Assembly (NCBI GenBank): GCA_021151605.1
Contig: JAGKWZ010000157.1
Coordinates: forward strand, 1-14,218
Reading direction: 5' to 3'
Length of the DNA: 14,218 nucleotides
Origin: Verrucomicrobiaceae bacterium
GTDB taxonomy: Bacteria > Verrucomicrobiota > Verrucomicrobiia > Verrucomicrobiales > Verrucomicrobiaceae
Shown one piece after another: positions 1 to 7,933 of the stretch. The notes under the pieces are model-generated. The model was given only the letters and a program-made list of their open reading frames with translations. It was not told where the DNA came from and searched no databases. Positions within the stretch are counted from its first letter, which is position 1, and each line of letters opens with the position of its first letter. Made by a program: the position numbers and the translations under genes.

Positions 1-1014
1 GGCTTTGGTGGGGAGGGTTTGGGGCCAAAAGGCAGGATCTTGGGACGCGGGCGCATCTACTTTCGTGGGAACTCCAATCAAGATGGTTTGTCGGTTCTTT
101 GAGGAAGGCACCACAGCTGTAACAATCGAAGGATCGTCGGTTGCTAGTCTTACTTGCACCCCTGTTTCCCAACCCGGTTTTTCACCCACCATGATGGTGG
201 GGGCCTCTTTCGAACTGATATTCACGATGCTGCCATTCGGCATACGTTTCACAGTATTTTGACCTGTCGTCTTTGCGATACTCAGTTCTAGCGACTGAGT
301 ATGTGCTGGCACATGAATTTGCCGCATGAGGAGGCGGGAGCCGTCATCATCGCGAGTCTCGCTTTCAATGTAGATGACCTCCAAGATTTCGAGCTTACCG
401 ACTGTGTATCTCAGTTCTACGAGATGTGATCGCAGTGGATCTGCTGCCTCGATCAAAGAGACCGATTTGAAGAGACCGAGCTTAGAACCAAGAGGCCCCC
501 GCCCCACCTCCTCCTTGTCCGGCGCAGGCTCACGAGGGTCAGTGAAGCTCGGTTTATCCCCCACCTGCCAGCCGGGGTAGATGCCATTCGCTAGCCAGAC
601 CTTGCCAAGCGGCTTCGGCAGGTTTTCCTGGCCGTCTTTGGTCTTTTGCCCGGCGATGTGATACGACCCTGGAGCCAGGGCGGCGGCGCTGACGGGCGGT
701 TTGCCGGGCTCACTCTCCCAGATGCAGGCGATGCGGAGGAGGTCGGTGTCGAAGCAGGCCCAGAGATTGTGGCCGAGGTTCAGGATGAGGCCACGCGGGG
801 TCAGATTGTCCTTCGGGAAGCCTTCGCCGACATCTCGGCAATCCAGCACGCTGCTGAAGAAGGGGAAATCCGGCTCCACCCAGTCCGCCCAGTCGCCTTT
901 GGCGGGCCCGGTCAGAGGTGCTTTTGCCTTTTCCTTCTTCGCAGAGGTCTGGGCAAACCCCGGAAGCACAGAAAGAGTAAGCAGGGAACAAAGGACGGTC
1001 GGGGCGAGGCGCAT
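1..1014 (-). CDS. Secreted DUF6797-like protein, N-terminal 338 residues (3' end beyond window)
   Basis: Seen: an uninterrupted minus-strand frame runs from ATG at 1014 to the window edge (338 codons, no stop). It begins with a signal peptide (MRLAPTVLCSLLTLSVLPGFA, likely cut before QTS), so the product is exported. The next part, about residues 35-115, contains GDWADWVEPDFPFFSS, DCRDVG, TPRGLILNLG and the NLWACFDTDLLRIACIWE region. Known: I recall this pattern from DUF6797 at the N-terminus of large secreted planctomycete/verrucomicrobial proteins, often followed by haem-binding or cytochrome c domains; those would lie outside this window. Function is unknown. The ATG follows CCTC directly, with no Shine-Dalgarno. 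Odd: the 5' part (about 481-1014) is 65-72% GC in lines sampled while the 3' part (1-480) is about 43-58%. It is divergent from the protease gene across 147 bp. Confidence in the gene is high; the family name is from memory. Confidence 0.85.
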   Translation of the reverse strand, partial: MRLAPTVLCSLLTLSVLPGFAQTSAKKEKAKAPLTGPAKGDWADWVEPDFPFFSSVLDCRDVGEGFPKDNLTPRGLILNLGHNLWACFDTDLLRIACIWESEPGKPPVSAAALAPGSYHIAGQKTKDGQENLPKPLGKVWLANGIYPGWQVGDKPSFTDPREPAPDKEEVGRGPLGSKLGLFKSVSLIEAADPLRSHLVELRYTVGKLEILEVIYIESETRDDDGSRLLMRQIHVPAHTQSLELSIAKTTGQNTVKRMPNGSIVNISSKEAPTIMVGEKPGWETGVQVRLATDDPSIVTAVVPSSKNRQTILIGVPTKVDAPASQDPAFWPQTLPTKA

Positions 1015-1161
1015 GAGGCTGAAACACCCGAGGCCGGGCCAGTCTGTCAATGTTCATAGCGGGCATGGTCGGGGGGATCGCTTTTCATGTAGGAAAAACA
1101 AGCCGTCCTGATGAGAAAGTCCTCGTATCCTCAAAGGCCTCCGCTAGCGTCCGCACTCGTG

Positions 1162-2136
1162 ATGAAAAACGGCACATCGATCAGGAGGGCGGCACTTGCG
1201 TTGTGCCTCATGGGGGCATTCGCGACAAAAGCGGCAGACACCTCCCGGGTGGTTTTGAAAAATGGCACCGAAGTCCAGGGGCTCGTCCTGCGTGAGCGGG
1301 ATGATGCGGTCCTGCTCGATCTCGGATACACCGTGCTCAACGTTCCAAGAACTGAGATCGCCAGGCTGGAAAAGGTCGCGCCAAACGCGGCATCCGTACC
1401 AGCGGTGGCGACTCGCAGCGAGGACATCTATTTTGTGGAGCCAGACCGTGAACCGCTGACGGTGGAAAAGAATGTCGATCGTGTGGCGGAGGCGGTGGTG
1501 CAGATCCAGACGGCCTCGGGCCTGGGCTCCGGCTTCATCATCAACAAGCTCGGCTACGTGGTCACGAATCAGCACGTGATCGCCGGTGAGCGTGAGATCA
1601 CCGTCGTCGTCTATCGGAAAAAGCCCGGCGGGCTGGAGAAGCAGCCTTTTACCAAGGTGAAGATCATCGCCATGAATGGCTTCCTCGACCTCGCCATCCT
1701 CCAGATCGACGATCCCGCTGCGGAAAGCCTGCCCTTCGTTCCAATGGGTGACTCGGATGCGCTCACGCAGGGGCAGCAGGTCTTCGCCATCGGCAGTCCG
1801 CTGGGGCTGGAGCGCAGCGTCTCCCAGGGCATCGTCAGTGTGAAAGCCCGCGAGACACGCGGCACCTGGTGCATCCAGAGCACGACGCAGATCAATCCCG
1901 GCAACTCCGGCGGGCCGCTCTTTAATTCACGCGGGGAAGTCGTCGGCGTGAACAACATGAAGATGGCCGGTGTCGGTGTGGAGGGTCTCGGCTTTTCCAT
2001 CCCGGCGAACGTCCTGAAACCCTTCCTGAAAAACCGCGACGCCTTCGCCTTTGACCCACGGAACCCAAACGCCGGCTTCCGCTACCTGCCACCACCTTCA
2101 CCGCCGACGAAAACGGAACCCCCCAAAGCCCCCTGA
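1162..2136 (+). CDS. Secreted trypsin-like (S1C, Deg/HtrA-type) serine protease lacking a PDZ domain
   Basis: Role: predicted periplasmic or extracellular serine endopeptidase, perhaps in protein quality control; substrate unknown. Seen, numbering from M1 at 1162: a signal peptide (MKNGTSIRRAALALCLMGAFATKA); a small beta-rich segment at about 27-70 (VVLKNGTEVQGLVL...TVLNVPRTEIARLE); then a protease domain with GSGFI, catalytic His in TNQHV (H138), Asp in DLAILQID (D176) and Ser in NPGNSGGP (S249). The triad is complete. The tail is proline-rich (PPPSPPTKTEPPKAP). HtrA/DegP proteins usually carry one or two PDZ domains after the protease; none is present before the stop. I chose 1162 over the upstream in-frame ATG at 1111 because it gives a normal-length signal peptide. 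The stop TGA (2134-2136) is followed at once by the next gene in the same frame, so the two may once have been, or may still be, one polypeptide. Confidence 0.9.
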   Translation: MKNGTSIRRAALALCLMGAFATKAADTSRVVLKNGTEVQGLVLRERDDAVLLDLGYTVLNVPRTEIARLEKVAPNAASVPAVATRSEDIYFVEPDREPLTVEKNVDRVAEAVVQIQTASGLGSGFIINKLGYVVTNQHVIAGEREITVVVYRKKPGGLEKQPFTKVKIIAMNGFLDLAILQIDDPAAESLPFVPMGDSDALTQGQQVFAIGSPLGLERSVSQGIVSVKARETRGTWCIQSTTQINPGNSGGPLFNSRGEVVGVNNMKMAGVGVEGLGFSIPANVLKPFLKNRDAFAFDPRNPNAGFRYLPPPSPPTKTEPPKAP

Positions 2137-3780
2137 GTGGAAGCCAAGAAATGGACCGCGCCCATGCGCAAAGACGGCGAGGCCATCTGGGATAAGGAAT
2201 TAAAGGAGAGCACAGGCGAAGGGCTCGAAGCCAACCTCAAGCGCATCCAGGGTTCCGTGCTCATGGCCTTCGCCGCCGATTCACCGGATGATTTCGAGAA
2301 TACTGACAATAACAGTCCCTTCGTCATGCTCCTGGAGGTCGGCGACCAGCAGGCGAAGGTGGAGGAGATGCTCGTGAAGGAAGTCGATGAAGACATCACA
2401 GCAGACAGCACGCTGAAGAAGATCACCAAAGATGTCGCTGGCGTGCCGCTCAATGTGCTGGCGGTTTCTGAAGAGGCCGATGCCAAATGGAAGCAGGCTT
2501 ACGCCTTCGTCGATGGAGTGCTCGTGATCGGTGACAAACCTGCGCTTCTCGAATACTTCATCGCAGCTCTGAAGACAGGCACTGCCGAAGCCTCCGATGT
2601 CGTCCCCAGCCATCTTGCCCGCCATGCGCAGCTCACGGATGGCACGACGGACATCTCCATTTACGCCAATGGTGAAGTGCTCATGAAGTGGCTGCAGACA
2701 AGCCTGAGCGAGACGATGAAGAATGGCAAATCCCAGATGCCGATGGACCCGAAGATGATCTTCGAAGCCCTCGGCACCCAGGAATTCCAGTCTTTCGGCG
2801 TCGGTATTGATCTGACCGACGCGCAGTCCCGAGTCGATGTCACGCTCCTGCATCCGGCGAAGCCCACAGGCTTCCTTTCCCTCCTCCGCAGCACTGGCAC
2901 AGAGGTCGCCCTGCCTCCTTTCATCCCGGCTGATGCCCTTGCTGGCCAAGTCTCCCGTCAGAGCCTTGCCGAGGTTTGGGACAGCCTGCTCGGCATGGTC
3001 AACAAGCTGGGACCGCTCGCCATGATGGCCACGATGCAGGTCGGCCAGATCGAGCAGCAGATGGGCTTTAAAATCAAAGATGACCTCTTCGGCAGCCTCT
3101 CGGACGAAATCGTACAGACCTCCGATGGCACCGCCACTGCCCAGAGCCAAGTCATTGGCATCAAGGTCAAGGATCGCGCGAAGCTCGCAGGCGTGCTCGA
3201 TGGTTTGAAGCGCTTCGTCAGCCAAGGCTTCGGCGCAGCCTTTGAGGAGAGTGAGTATCTCGGCTACACCATCAGCACCTACAAAGCCAGCCAGGCCGCC
3301 GCTGCCGGGCCTGCCTCCAATGAAATCGGCTACTGCCTGACGGATGACTATCTGCTCTTCAGCACGGGCAAGCAGGAGCTGCTCAAGAAGGTGCTCGGAC
3401 GCATGAAGGAGCCCAGCGGGCCCAGCATCTGGGAAAGCGCACGCACGCAGGATCTCATCGCCATGCTGCCGAAGGGCTTTAGCGGCGTCGGCGTGTCGGA
3501 TGCCAGTAAACAGCTCCTCATGGTGATCGACGCCATGACCGCCGTGCAGAAGCAGGCCGCAGGGAAGAAGAAAGCGCCTGCCGCGAAGAAAGGCCCTGGG
3601 AAAGGCCCAAAAGCAGCACCCAGCGACGAGGCCAAATCAGATGGCCCCACCGAGTGGTTCGACCCTTCTGCACGCCCCTCCGAGGATGTGTTTAAAAAAT
3701 ACCTCGGCACCGAAGTCAGCGGCACCTATTCCCATCCTGAAGCAGTGCACTTCCGCATGCTCTCGAAGCCTGTCGACTGA
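2137..3780 (+). CDS. DUF3352-like protein, apparently missing its N-terminus and signal peptide
   Basis: Seen: a 547-codon frame starting with GTG immediately after the TGA of the protease gene and in the same frame. Segments include EGLEANLKRIQGSVLMAF, QAYAFVDGVLVIGDKPALLE, MGFKIKDDLFGSLSDEIV, ESEYLGYTISTYKA and a GYCLTDDYLLFSTGKQ strand. A Lys/Ala/Pro-rich linker (about residues 472-490) precedes a C-terminal block ending in YLGTEVSGTYSHPEAVHFRML. Known: this resembles the DUF3352-like exported proteins common in Verrucomicrobia, whose molecular role is not established. Those normally start with a signal peptide and roughly 50-80 further residues that are absent here. No Shine-Dalgarno precedes GTG 2137 or the alternative ATG at 2164. 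It could be made by translational coupling, by TGA read-through, or be a 5'-truncated remnant; the rest of the frame is intact with no sign of decay. A large inverted repeat follows the stop. Confidence 0.75.
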   Translation: MEAKKWTAPMRKDGEAIWDKELKESTGEGLEANLKRIQGSVLMAFAADSPDDFENTDNNSPFVMLLEVGDQQAKVEEMLVKEVDEDITADSTLKKITKDVAGVPLNVLAVSEEADAKWKQAYAFVDGVLVIGDKPALLEYFIAALKTGTAEASDVVPSHLARHAQLTDGTTDISIYANGEVLMKWLQTSLSETMKNGKSQMPMDPKMIFEALGTQEFQSFGVGIDLTDAQSRVDVTLLHPAKPTGFLSLLRSTGTEVALPPFIPADALAGQVSRQSLAEVWDSLLGMVNKLGPLAMMATMQVGQIEQQMGFKIKDDLFGSLSDEIVQTSDGTATAQSQVIGIKVKDRAKLAGVLDGLKRFVSQGFGAAFEESEYLGYTISTYKASQAAAAGPASNEIGYCLTDDYLLFSTGKQELLKKVLGRMKEPSGPSIWESARTQDLIAMLPKGFSGVGVSDASKQLLMVIDAMTAVQKQAAGKKKAPAAKKGPGKGPKAAPSDEAKSDGPTEWFDPSARPSEDVFKKYLGTEVSGTYSHPEAVHFRMLSKPVD

Positions 3781-3787
3781 TGAGTGT

Positions 3788-3860
3788 GGTCCGCACAGTC
3801 CTCTGTGCGGAATGCCTGCCCACGACCCAGACCGCACAGAGGACGGTGCGGACCCTTTTT
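3788..3860 (+). terminator. Nested inverted repeat with trailing T-run, possible terminator or REP-like element
   Basis: Seen: arms 3788-3810 and 3832-3854 are reverse complements with one mismatch, separated by 21 nt. Each arm is also a hairpin by itself: CCGCACAG (3791-3798) pairs with CTGTGCGG (3803-3810), and CCGCAC (3832-3837) with GTGCGG (3846-3851). The right arm is followed by CCTTTTT (3854-3860). It fills most of the 84-bp space between the DUF3352-like gene and the FG-GAP gene. A stable stem plus T-run fits Rho-independent termination. The two-hairpin architecture also fits a paired palindromic (REP/BIME-like) repeat. It ends only 4 nt before the next start codon, so it could also affect that gene's leader. 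Confidence 0.6.
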
Positions 3861-3864
3861 CCCC

Positions 3865-6129
3865 ATGCGCCCGTTAGCCCTCGCCCTCCTCACCACCACC
3901 GCTCTCGCTGCTGACAGCCTTTACTTCGATGGCCCGGAGGTCGTGAAGCTGGACTGGAACACGGCTTGCCCACGCTCCGCTGATTTTAATGGCGATGGGC
4001 TCACAGACATCGTCGTCATCAATCAAGACCGCGCGCGGATCGAGTTCCTGCTCCAGCGGAAAGACGGCGTCCGCCCTGGTGAGCCAGAGCGCAGTTCACG
4101 CACGGATCGTTGGAACCCCATCCTCGAGATCTCGCGCTTCGACAAACAACCTCTTGTCATCGGCCACAGCGCCTTTGCTTTAACCGTAGGTGACTGGAAT
4201 GGCGACAAGCGCTCCGACATCGCCTTTGTCACGGATGAAGAGAAGCTCATCCTCCGCACCCAGGGCGCGAAGGCTGGCGATTGGACACAAAAGAAGGAGT
4301 TCATCCTCGACTCCACAGCTCAGGATACGGAGTCCCTCATCTCCGCCGACCTCAATGCCGATGGCAAAGCCGATCTCGCGCTGCTGACGAACACACGCCT
4401 CATGATCTGGCTCCAGGCCAAAGAAGGTTGGGCTGAGCCCAAAAGCTACGTCCTCGGCCAGCCCGGCTGCGGCGGCCTGCGCACAGGCGATCTGAATGGC
4501 GATGGCAAAGCGGATCTCTTTTACACCTCGCCCGATGCGGATGCTGTGCTCGTGCGGCTCCAGCAGGATGCTTCCTCCTTTGGTGAAGAATGGCGGCTGG
4601 AAACCGAGACCAGCCGCTGCTGGGCGCACCCAATGAAGCTCGGCAAAGATGCCAAAACCACCGGCATCGCCTACATCCATGACACCACCGGCATGATTGA
4701 GGTGGCCCAGCTCGCCACTGGCGAAGTCGAGCCCAACGCCGACCGCGCCGCCAGCATCCGCTACGCCATGCCCGCCAGCGATGCGAAGGGCGGTGCCGTG
4801 GCTTTCGGTGATCTGAATGGCGACGGCATCGACGACGTGGTTTTGACCGAGGCCAAAAACGCCCGCCTCTGGTTCTTCGCCGGTGGCAAAGACGGCTCCT
4901 TCCGTGAAGGTCGCGAGTTCCCCGCGCTCAGCGGCATCGAGACCATCACCATCGCCGATGTCGATGGCGACTCGAAGGCCGAACTCATCGTCCTCAGCCC
5001 CGGCGAGAAATCCATCGGTGTCGCCCGCTGGCAGAAGGACCGGCTCGCCTACCCGGATGTCGTTTATCAAAGCCCCGACATGCTGCTCACCCTCACTACC
5101 GGCAATGTCACCGGCGAGAAAACCACCGCCATCCTCGCGCTCGCGGAGGTGAAGAGCAAAGTCAGCCTCGTCAGTCTGAAATGGAGCGCGGCTGACAAGA
5201 AATTCACCCCCACCACGCAGGAACTCAGCAGCAGCCCGAGCAAGCCAAACGCCGTCCGTGTTGTCGATGCCAATCAAGATGGCCGCGGCGATCTCGCGCT
5301 CTTCTCCACGCTCTCGCCGATGCAGATCCTGCTCAGCCAGACCGACGTAAAGATGCCATTCAAGCGCGCCGAAAGCCTGCCCGATTCCCTCGTGAACAAG
5401 CTGACCCCCATCGCACTCACCAGCGCTGATGTGAATGGTGATGGCAAAGCCGAAATCATCGTCGCCAAAGACCAGCTTGCCCGCGCCTTCCGAGTCGGAG
5501 CCGATGGCAAAGCCGTCACCGTCGAGCAGTTCAACGCGCCCGATTCCGGCTCCCAGCTCAGCGCCGTGCTCGTCAGTAAAACGAGCGAGGGCAAAGTGCG
5601 CGTCCTGCTCGCCGACAGCGCGCAAAAGAAGCTCCACGAGATGAGCGCTGGAGCGGATGGCGTCTTCCGCGTGGCTCACACGCACGCCATGTCATCTCTG
5701 ACTGCCGACCAGATCCACCTCATGGGAGACAAGCTGCTCGCCATCGGCAAAACCAGCTTTGAACTCACACCTCTCTCCGGCACCGCGCTGCGGCTGAATC
5801 CCATCAGCACTTTCGATTCTGAACTGAAAGACACCAAGCCCTCCGATCTCATCCCCGCCGCCTTCTCCGGTCTCGGTACGGATGACCTCGCGCTTGTCGA
5901 TTTCAGCGCCAGCCGCGTGCTGGAGTTCTTCCAGCCTACGGAGAAGACTCCATCCGAATGGCAGAGCGCCATGTACTTCCGCATCTTTGAAACCGACCCA
6001 CATTTCCGAGGCAAATCTGGCCGCGAAAACGAGCCCCACGACTACACCGCGCTGGATCTGAATGCCGACGGCAAGCTAGATCTGGCCCTCCTCGTGCATG
6101 ATCGCCTGCTAATTTACGTGAGAAAGTAG
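3865..6129 (+). CDS. Secreted FG-GAP/VCBS-repeat protein, probable beta-propeller
   Basis: Seen: 754 residues from ATG 3865, with a short signal peptide (MRPLALALLTTTALA, cut before ADS). There are nine Asp-rich motifs of the form D-x-N-x-D-x-x-x-D/E, starting near residues 40 (DFNGDGLTD), 110, 162, 209, 316, 365, 468, 522 and 731 (DLNADGKLD). Known: FG-GAP/VCBS repeats build seven- or eight-bladed integrin-like beta-propellers, and the Asp/Asn loops bind Ca2+; they occur in exported adhesion, binding and carbohydrate-associated proteins. Inference: an exported Ca2+-binding propeller, possibly two incomplete ones given the large gap between the eighth and ninth motifs. No enzymatic domain is visible. 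The frame is open upstream to 3784, but that extension lies across the inverted repeat and lacks signal-peptide character, so 3865 is preferred. It converges on the YifB-type gene with 8 bp between stops. Confidence 0.88.
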   Translation: MRPLALALLTTTALAADSLYFDGPEVVKLDWNTACPRSADFNGDGLTDIVVINQDRARIEFLLQRKDGVRPGEPERSSRTDRWNPILEISRFDKQPLVIGHSAFALTVGDWNGDKRSDIAFVTDEEKLILRTQGAKAGDWTQKKEFILDSTAQDTESLISADLNADGKADLALLTNTRLMIWLQAKEGWAEPKSYVLGQPGCGGLRTGDLNGDGKADLFYTSPDADAVLVRLQQDASSFGEEWRLETETSRCWAHPMKLGKDAKTTGIAYIHDTTGMIEVAQLATGEVEPNADRAASIRYAMPASDAKGGAVAFGDLNGDGIDDVVLTEAKNARLWFFAGGKDGSFREGREFPALSGIETITIADVDGDSKAELIVLSPGEKSIGVARWQKDRLAYPDVVYQSPDMLLTLTTGNVTGEKTTAILALAEVKSKVSLVSLKWSAADKKFTPTTQELSSSPSKPNAVRVVDANQDGRGDLALFSTLSPMQILLSQTDVKMPFKRAESLPDSLVNKLTPIALTSADVNGDGKAEIIVAKDQLARAFRVGADGKAVTVEQFNAPDSGSQLSAVLVSKTSEGKVRVLLADSAQKKLHEMSAGADGVFRVAHTHAMSSLTADQIHLMGDKLLAIGKTSFELTPLSGTALRLNPISTFDSELKDTKPSDLIPAAFSGLGTDDLALVDFSASRVLEFFQPTEKTPSEWQSAMYFRIFETDPHFRGKSGRENEPHDYTALDLNADGKLDLALLVHDRLLIYVRK

Positions 6130-6137
6130 ATCGCCAG

Positions 6138-7685
6138 TCACTGCCACAGATTGCGGTCAAGAGTACGGTAGTTCACCGCTTCGGCGATGCTGTCGGAGTT
6201 GATCTTCTCCAGACCGCGCAGATCGGCCAAAGTGCGCGCCACTTTCAGGATTCGGTCATGGGCACGGGCGCTGAAGCTCATCTCGCCCATGGAGTGCTCC
6301 AGCATAGCGCTGCCCTCGCTGTCCAGCTCACAGTGCTTCTTGATCAGGCGCGGAGTCATGGCGCTGTTCGTGTGGATTCCTTGGCTGCCTTTGAAGCGCT
6401 CTACCTGGATCGCTCGGGCTTGCTCCACGCGCTGCCGGATCGTGGCGGAGGACTCCCCTGGTGCGGTGTTCTTCAGCGCCTGGAAGTCCACCAGCGGCAC
6501 CTCCACATGGAGGTCGATACGGTCCAAAAGCGGCCCGCTGATCCGCTGGCGATATTTTTGCACCATCACCTGGCTGCAGCGGCAGGCGCGCTTTAGATCC
6601 CCGTAAAAGCCGCACTGGCATGGATTCATGGCCGCCACGAGCATGAACAGTGCAGGGAAGGTGACCGTGCCGGCCGCACGCGAGATCGTGACGCGGCCAT
6701 CCTCCAGCGGTTGGCGCAGGACTTCCAGCGTGCTGCGGCGGAACTCAGGCAGCTCATCCAGGAAAAGCACCCCGTTGTGCGCCAGCGAGACCTCACCAGG
6801 ACCTGGATTCGTCCCGCCGCCGAGCAACCCCGCGTCACTTATCGTGTGATGCGGCGAGCGGAAGGGACGCGTGGCCACGAAGGCCTGCTGTGCGGTAAGC
6901 AATCCTCCCACGCTGTGAATCTTTGTTGTCTCGATGGCCTCCTCCTCGGTCATCGAGGGCATGATGGTCACGACACGTTTGGCGATCATGGACTTCCCCG
7001 TGCCTGGTGGCCCGACCATCAAAATATTATGCCCACCAGCCACGGCGACCTCGATCGCGCGCTTCGCATCGCCCTGCCCCTTCACATCAGCGAAGTCGAT
7101 ATCGTAGTGCGCGGCTGCCGCGAAGAACTCAGTCGCTCTGCAAGGCTCAGTTGGCAGACTGATGTCATCCTTCAGATAATCCACGACCTCGCGCAGATGC
7201 CGCACGCCGATGATATCGATGCCTGAAACGACACTCGCCTCGATGGCCTGGGACTTCGGCACGAGCAGCCGCTTCCGACCCTGCGCCCGCGCCTGGAGCG
7301 CCACCGCCAGCAGACCACGCACAGGCCTGAGTTCGCCATTGAGAGCGAGTTCGCCGATCATGGAAGTCTCGCCGAGCACTGGGATCGGGATCTTTGACCG
7401 GTGGGCGATCAATGAGATAGCGATGGGCAGATCAAAGCCCGGGCCTTCCTTCTTCAGATCCGCCGGGGCGAGATTCACCGTGGTGAAGCCTCCATTCATC
7501 GCAAAGCCGCAGCTCGAAATCGCCGCGCTGACTCGCTCACGACTCTCTTTTACCGAGGCATCTGGCAGTCCAACGATGGCGATTTTTGGGTTCCCGCCTC
7601 CGTCATGGGACTCGATCTCGACCTCAATGGCATTCACGCCGAGGAGGGTGGCTGAGTAAGTGCGGGCGACGTTGTTTTGAGACAT
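6138..7685 (-). CDS. YifB/ComM-family AAA+ ATPase (Mg chelatase-like)
   Basis: Role: cytoplasmic AAA+ ATPase of the YifB/ComM family; ComM members are hexameric branch-migration helicases that aid recombination during natural transformation. Seen in 515 residues, close to the usual length of about 500: an N-terminal Lon/ChlI-like domain (about 1-175, with KIAIVGLPDASVKESRERV and FTTVNLAPADLKKEGPGFDL), Walker A GPPGTGKS (225-232), Walker B VLFLDE (306-311), a four-Cys pair CQC...CRC (356/358, 368/370) likely binding zinc, the GPLLDRIDLHVEVP segment (about 384-397), and a C-terminal SARAHDRILKVARTLADL motif (about 472-489) typical of sensor 2. The start is ATG 7685 with no Shine-Dalgarno. It is a single gene, convergent with the FG-GAP gene and divergent from the MHS transporter. 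All key residues are present, so it should be active. ComM would be the symbol if a transformation role were shown. Confidence 0.95.
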   Translation of the reverse strand: MSQNNVARTYSATLLGVNAIEVEIESHDGGGNPKIAIVGLPDASVKESRERVSAAISSCGFAMNGGFTTVNLAPADLKKEGPGFDLPIAISLIAHRSKIPIPVLGETSMIGELALNGELRPVRGLLAVALQARAQGRKRLLVPKSQAIEASVVSGIDIIGVRHLREVVDYLKDDISLPTEPCRATEFFAAAAHYDIDFADVKGQGDAKRAIEVAVAGGHNILMVGPPGTGKSMIAKRVVTIMPSMTEEEAIETTKIHSVGGLLTAQQAFVATRPFRSPHHTISDAGLLGGGTNPGPGEVSLAHNGVLFLDELPEFRRSTLEVLRQPLEDGRVTISRAAGTVTFPALFMLVAAMNPCQCGFYGDLKRACRCSQVMVQKYRQRISGPLLDRIDLHVEVPLVDFQALKNTAPGESSATIRQRVEQARAIQVERFKGSQGIHTNSAMTPRLIKKHCELDSEGSAMLEHSMGEMSFSARAHDRILKVARTLADLRGLEKINSDSIAEAVNYRTLDRNLWQ

Positions 7686-7933
7686 GCCTGGAGCGGATCA
7701 GATTTTTCCCATCTCATCACCTTTGGCGGGAATTGGAATGGAAAAGTAAAAAAGCTGCCGACTTACCGCCCGACGATCACAGGTGAACATCCAGGGAAGC
7801 CTCAGCCCAGTCGATTTCAGGTCGTCGGCGTTGGCTTTGCCATTTTTTATTTTGTGATGAAGCCCGGCATAACATGGTTCTGAGATTCGTTCTCTGGCAC
7901 CCTTTGCCTCGAATTTGAAATTCGACTTCCCTC
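7686..7933. promoter_or_regulatory. 248-bp divergent spacer, presumed promoters for the YifB-type and MHS genes
   Basis: It lies between two divergent starts, so both promoters should be here. It is richer in A/T runs than the flanking genes (for example CATTTTTTATTTT at 7841-7853). I could not assign convincing -35/-10 pairs. No open frame with coding character is visible. Confidence 0.35.
7909..7925. promoter_or_regulatory. 17-nt palindrome, candidate operator of the MHS transporter gene
   Basis: TCGAATTT (7909-7916), a central G, then AAATTCGA (7918-7925): perfect 8-nt arms. It ends 8 nt before the transporter ATG at 7934, where a bound repressor or an mRNA structure could block expression. 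The regulator is unknown and none is encoded in the window. Confidence 0.4.

Noticed and set aside
281..419. Inverted repeat CTCAGT/ACTGAG at 281-299 and a second CTCAGTTCTA at 410-419 inside the DUF6797 gene
   Set aside because: Short, inside a continuous coding frame, and of a size expected by chance.
1111..1161. Earlier ATG at 1111 for the protease
   Set aside because: It would place 17 extra residues before an otherwise typical signal peptide; not excluded, but less likely than 1162.
2134..2175. Selenocysteine recoding at the TGA between the protease and the DUF3352-like frame
   Set aside because: Only a 4-bp stem (2158-2161 with 2166-2169) is present downstream, without a SECIS-like loop, and neither protein belongs to a selenoprotein family I know.
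2281..3225. Minus-strand open frame of 314 codons opposite the DUF3352-like gene
   Set aside because: No signal, motif or plausible composition; explained by GC-rich codon bias on the coding strand.
4180..5685. Long minus-strand open frame (501 codons) opposite the FG-GAP gene
   Set aside because: It is a mirror of the Asp-rich coding strand; the translation is low-complexity (Gly/Ala/Glu/Ile-rich) with no recognisable domain, while the plus strand has a signal peptide and nine motifs.
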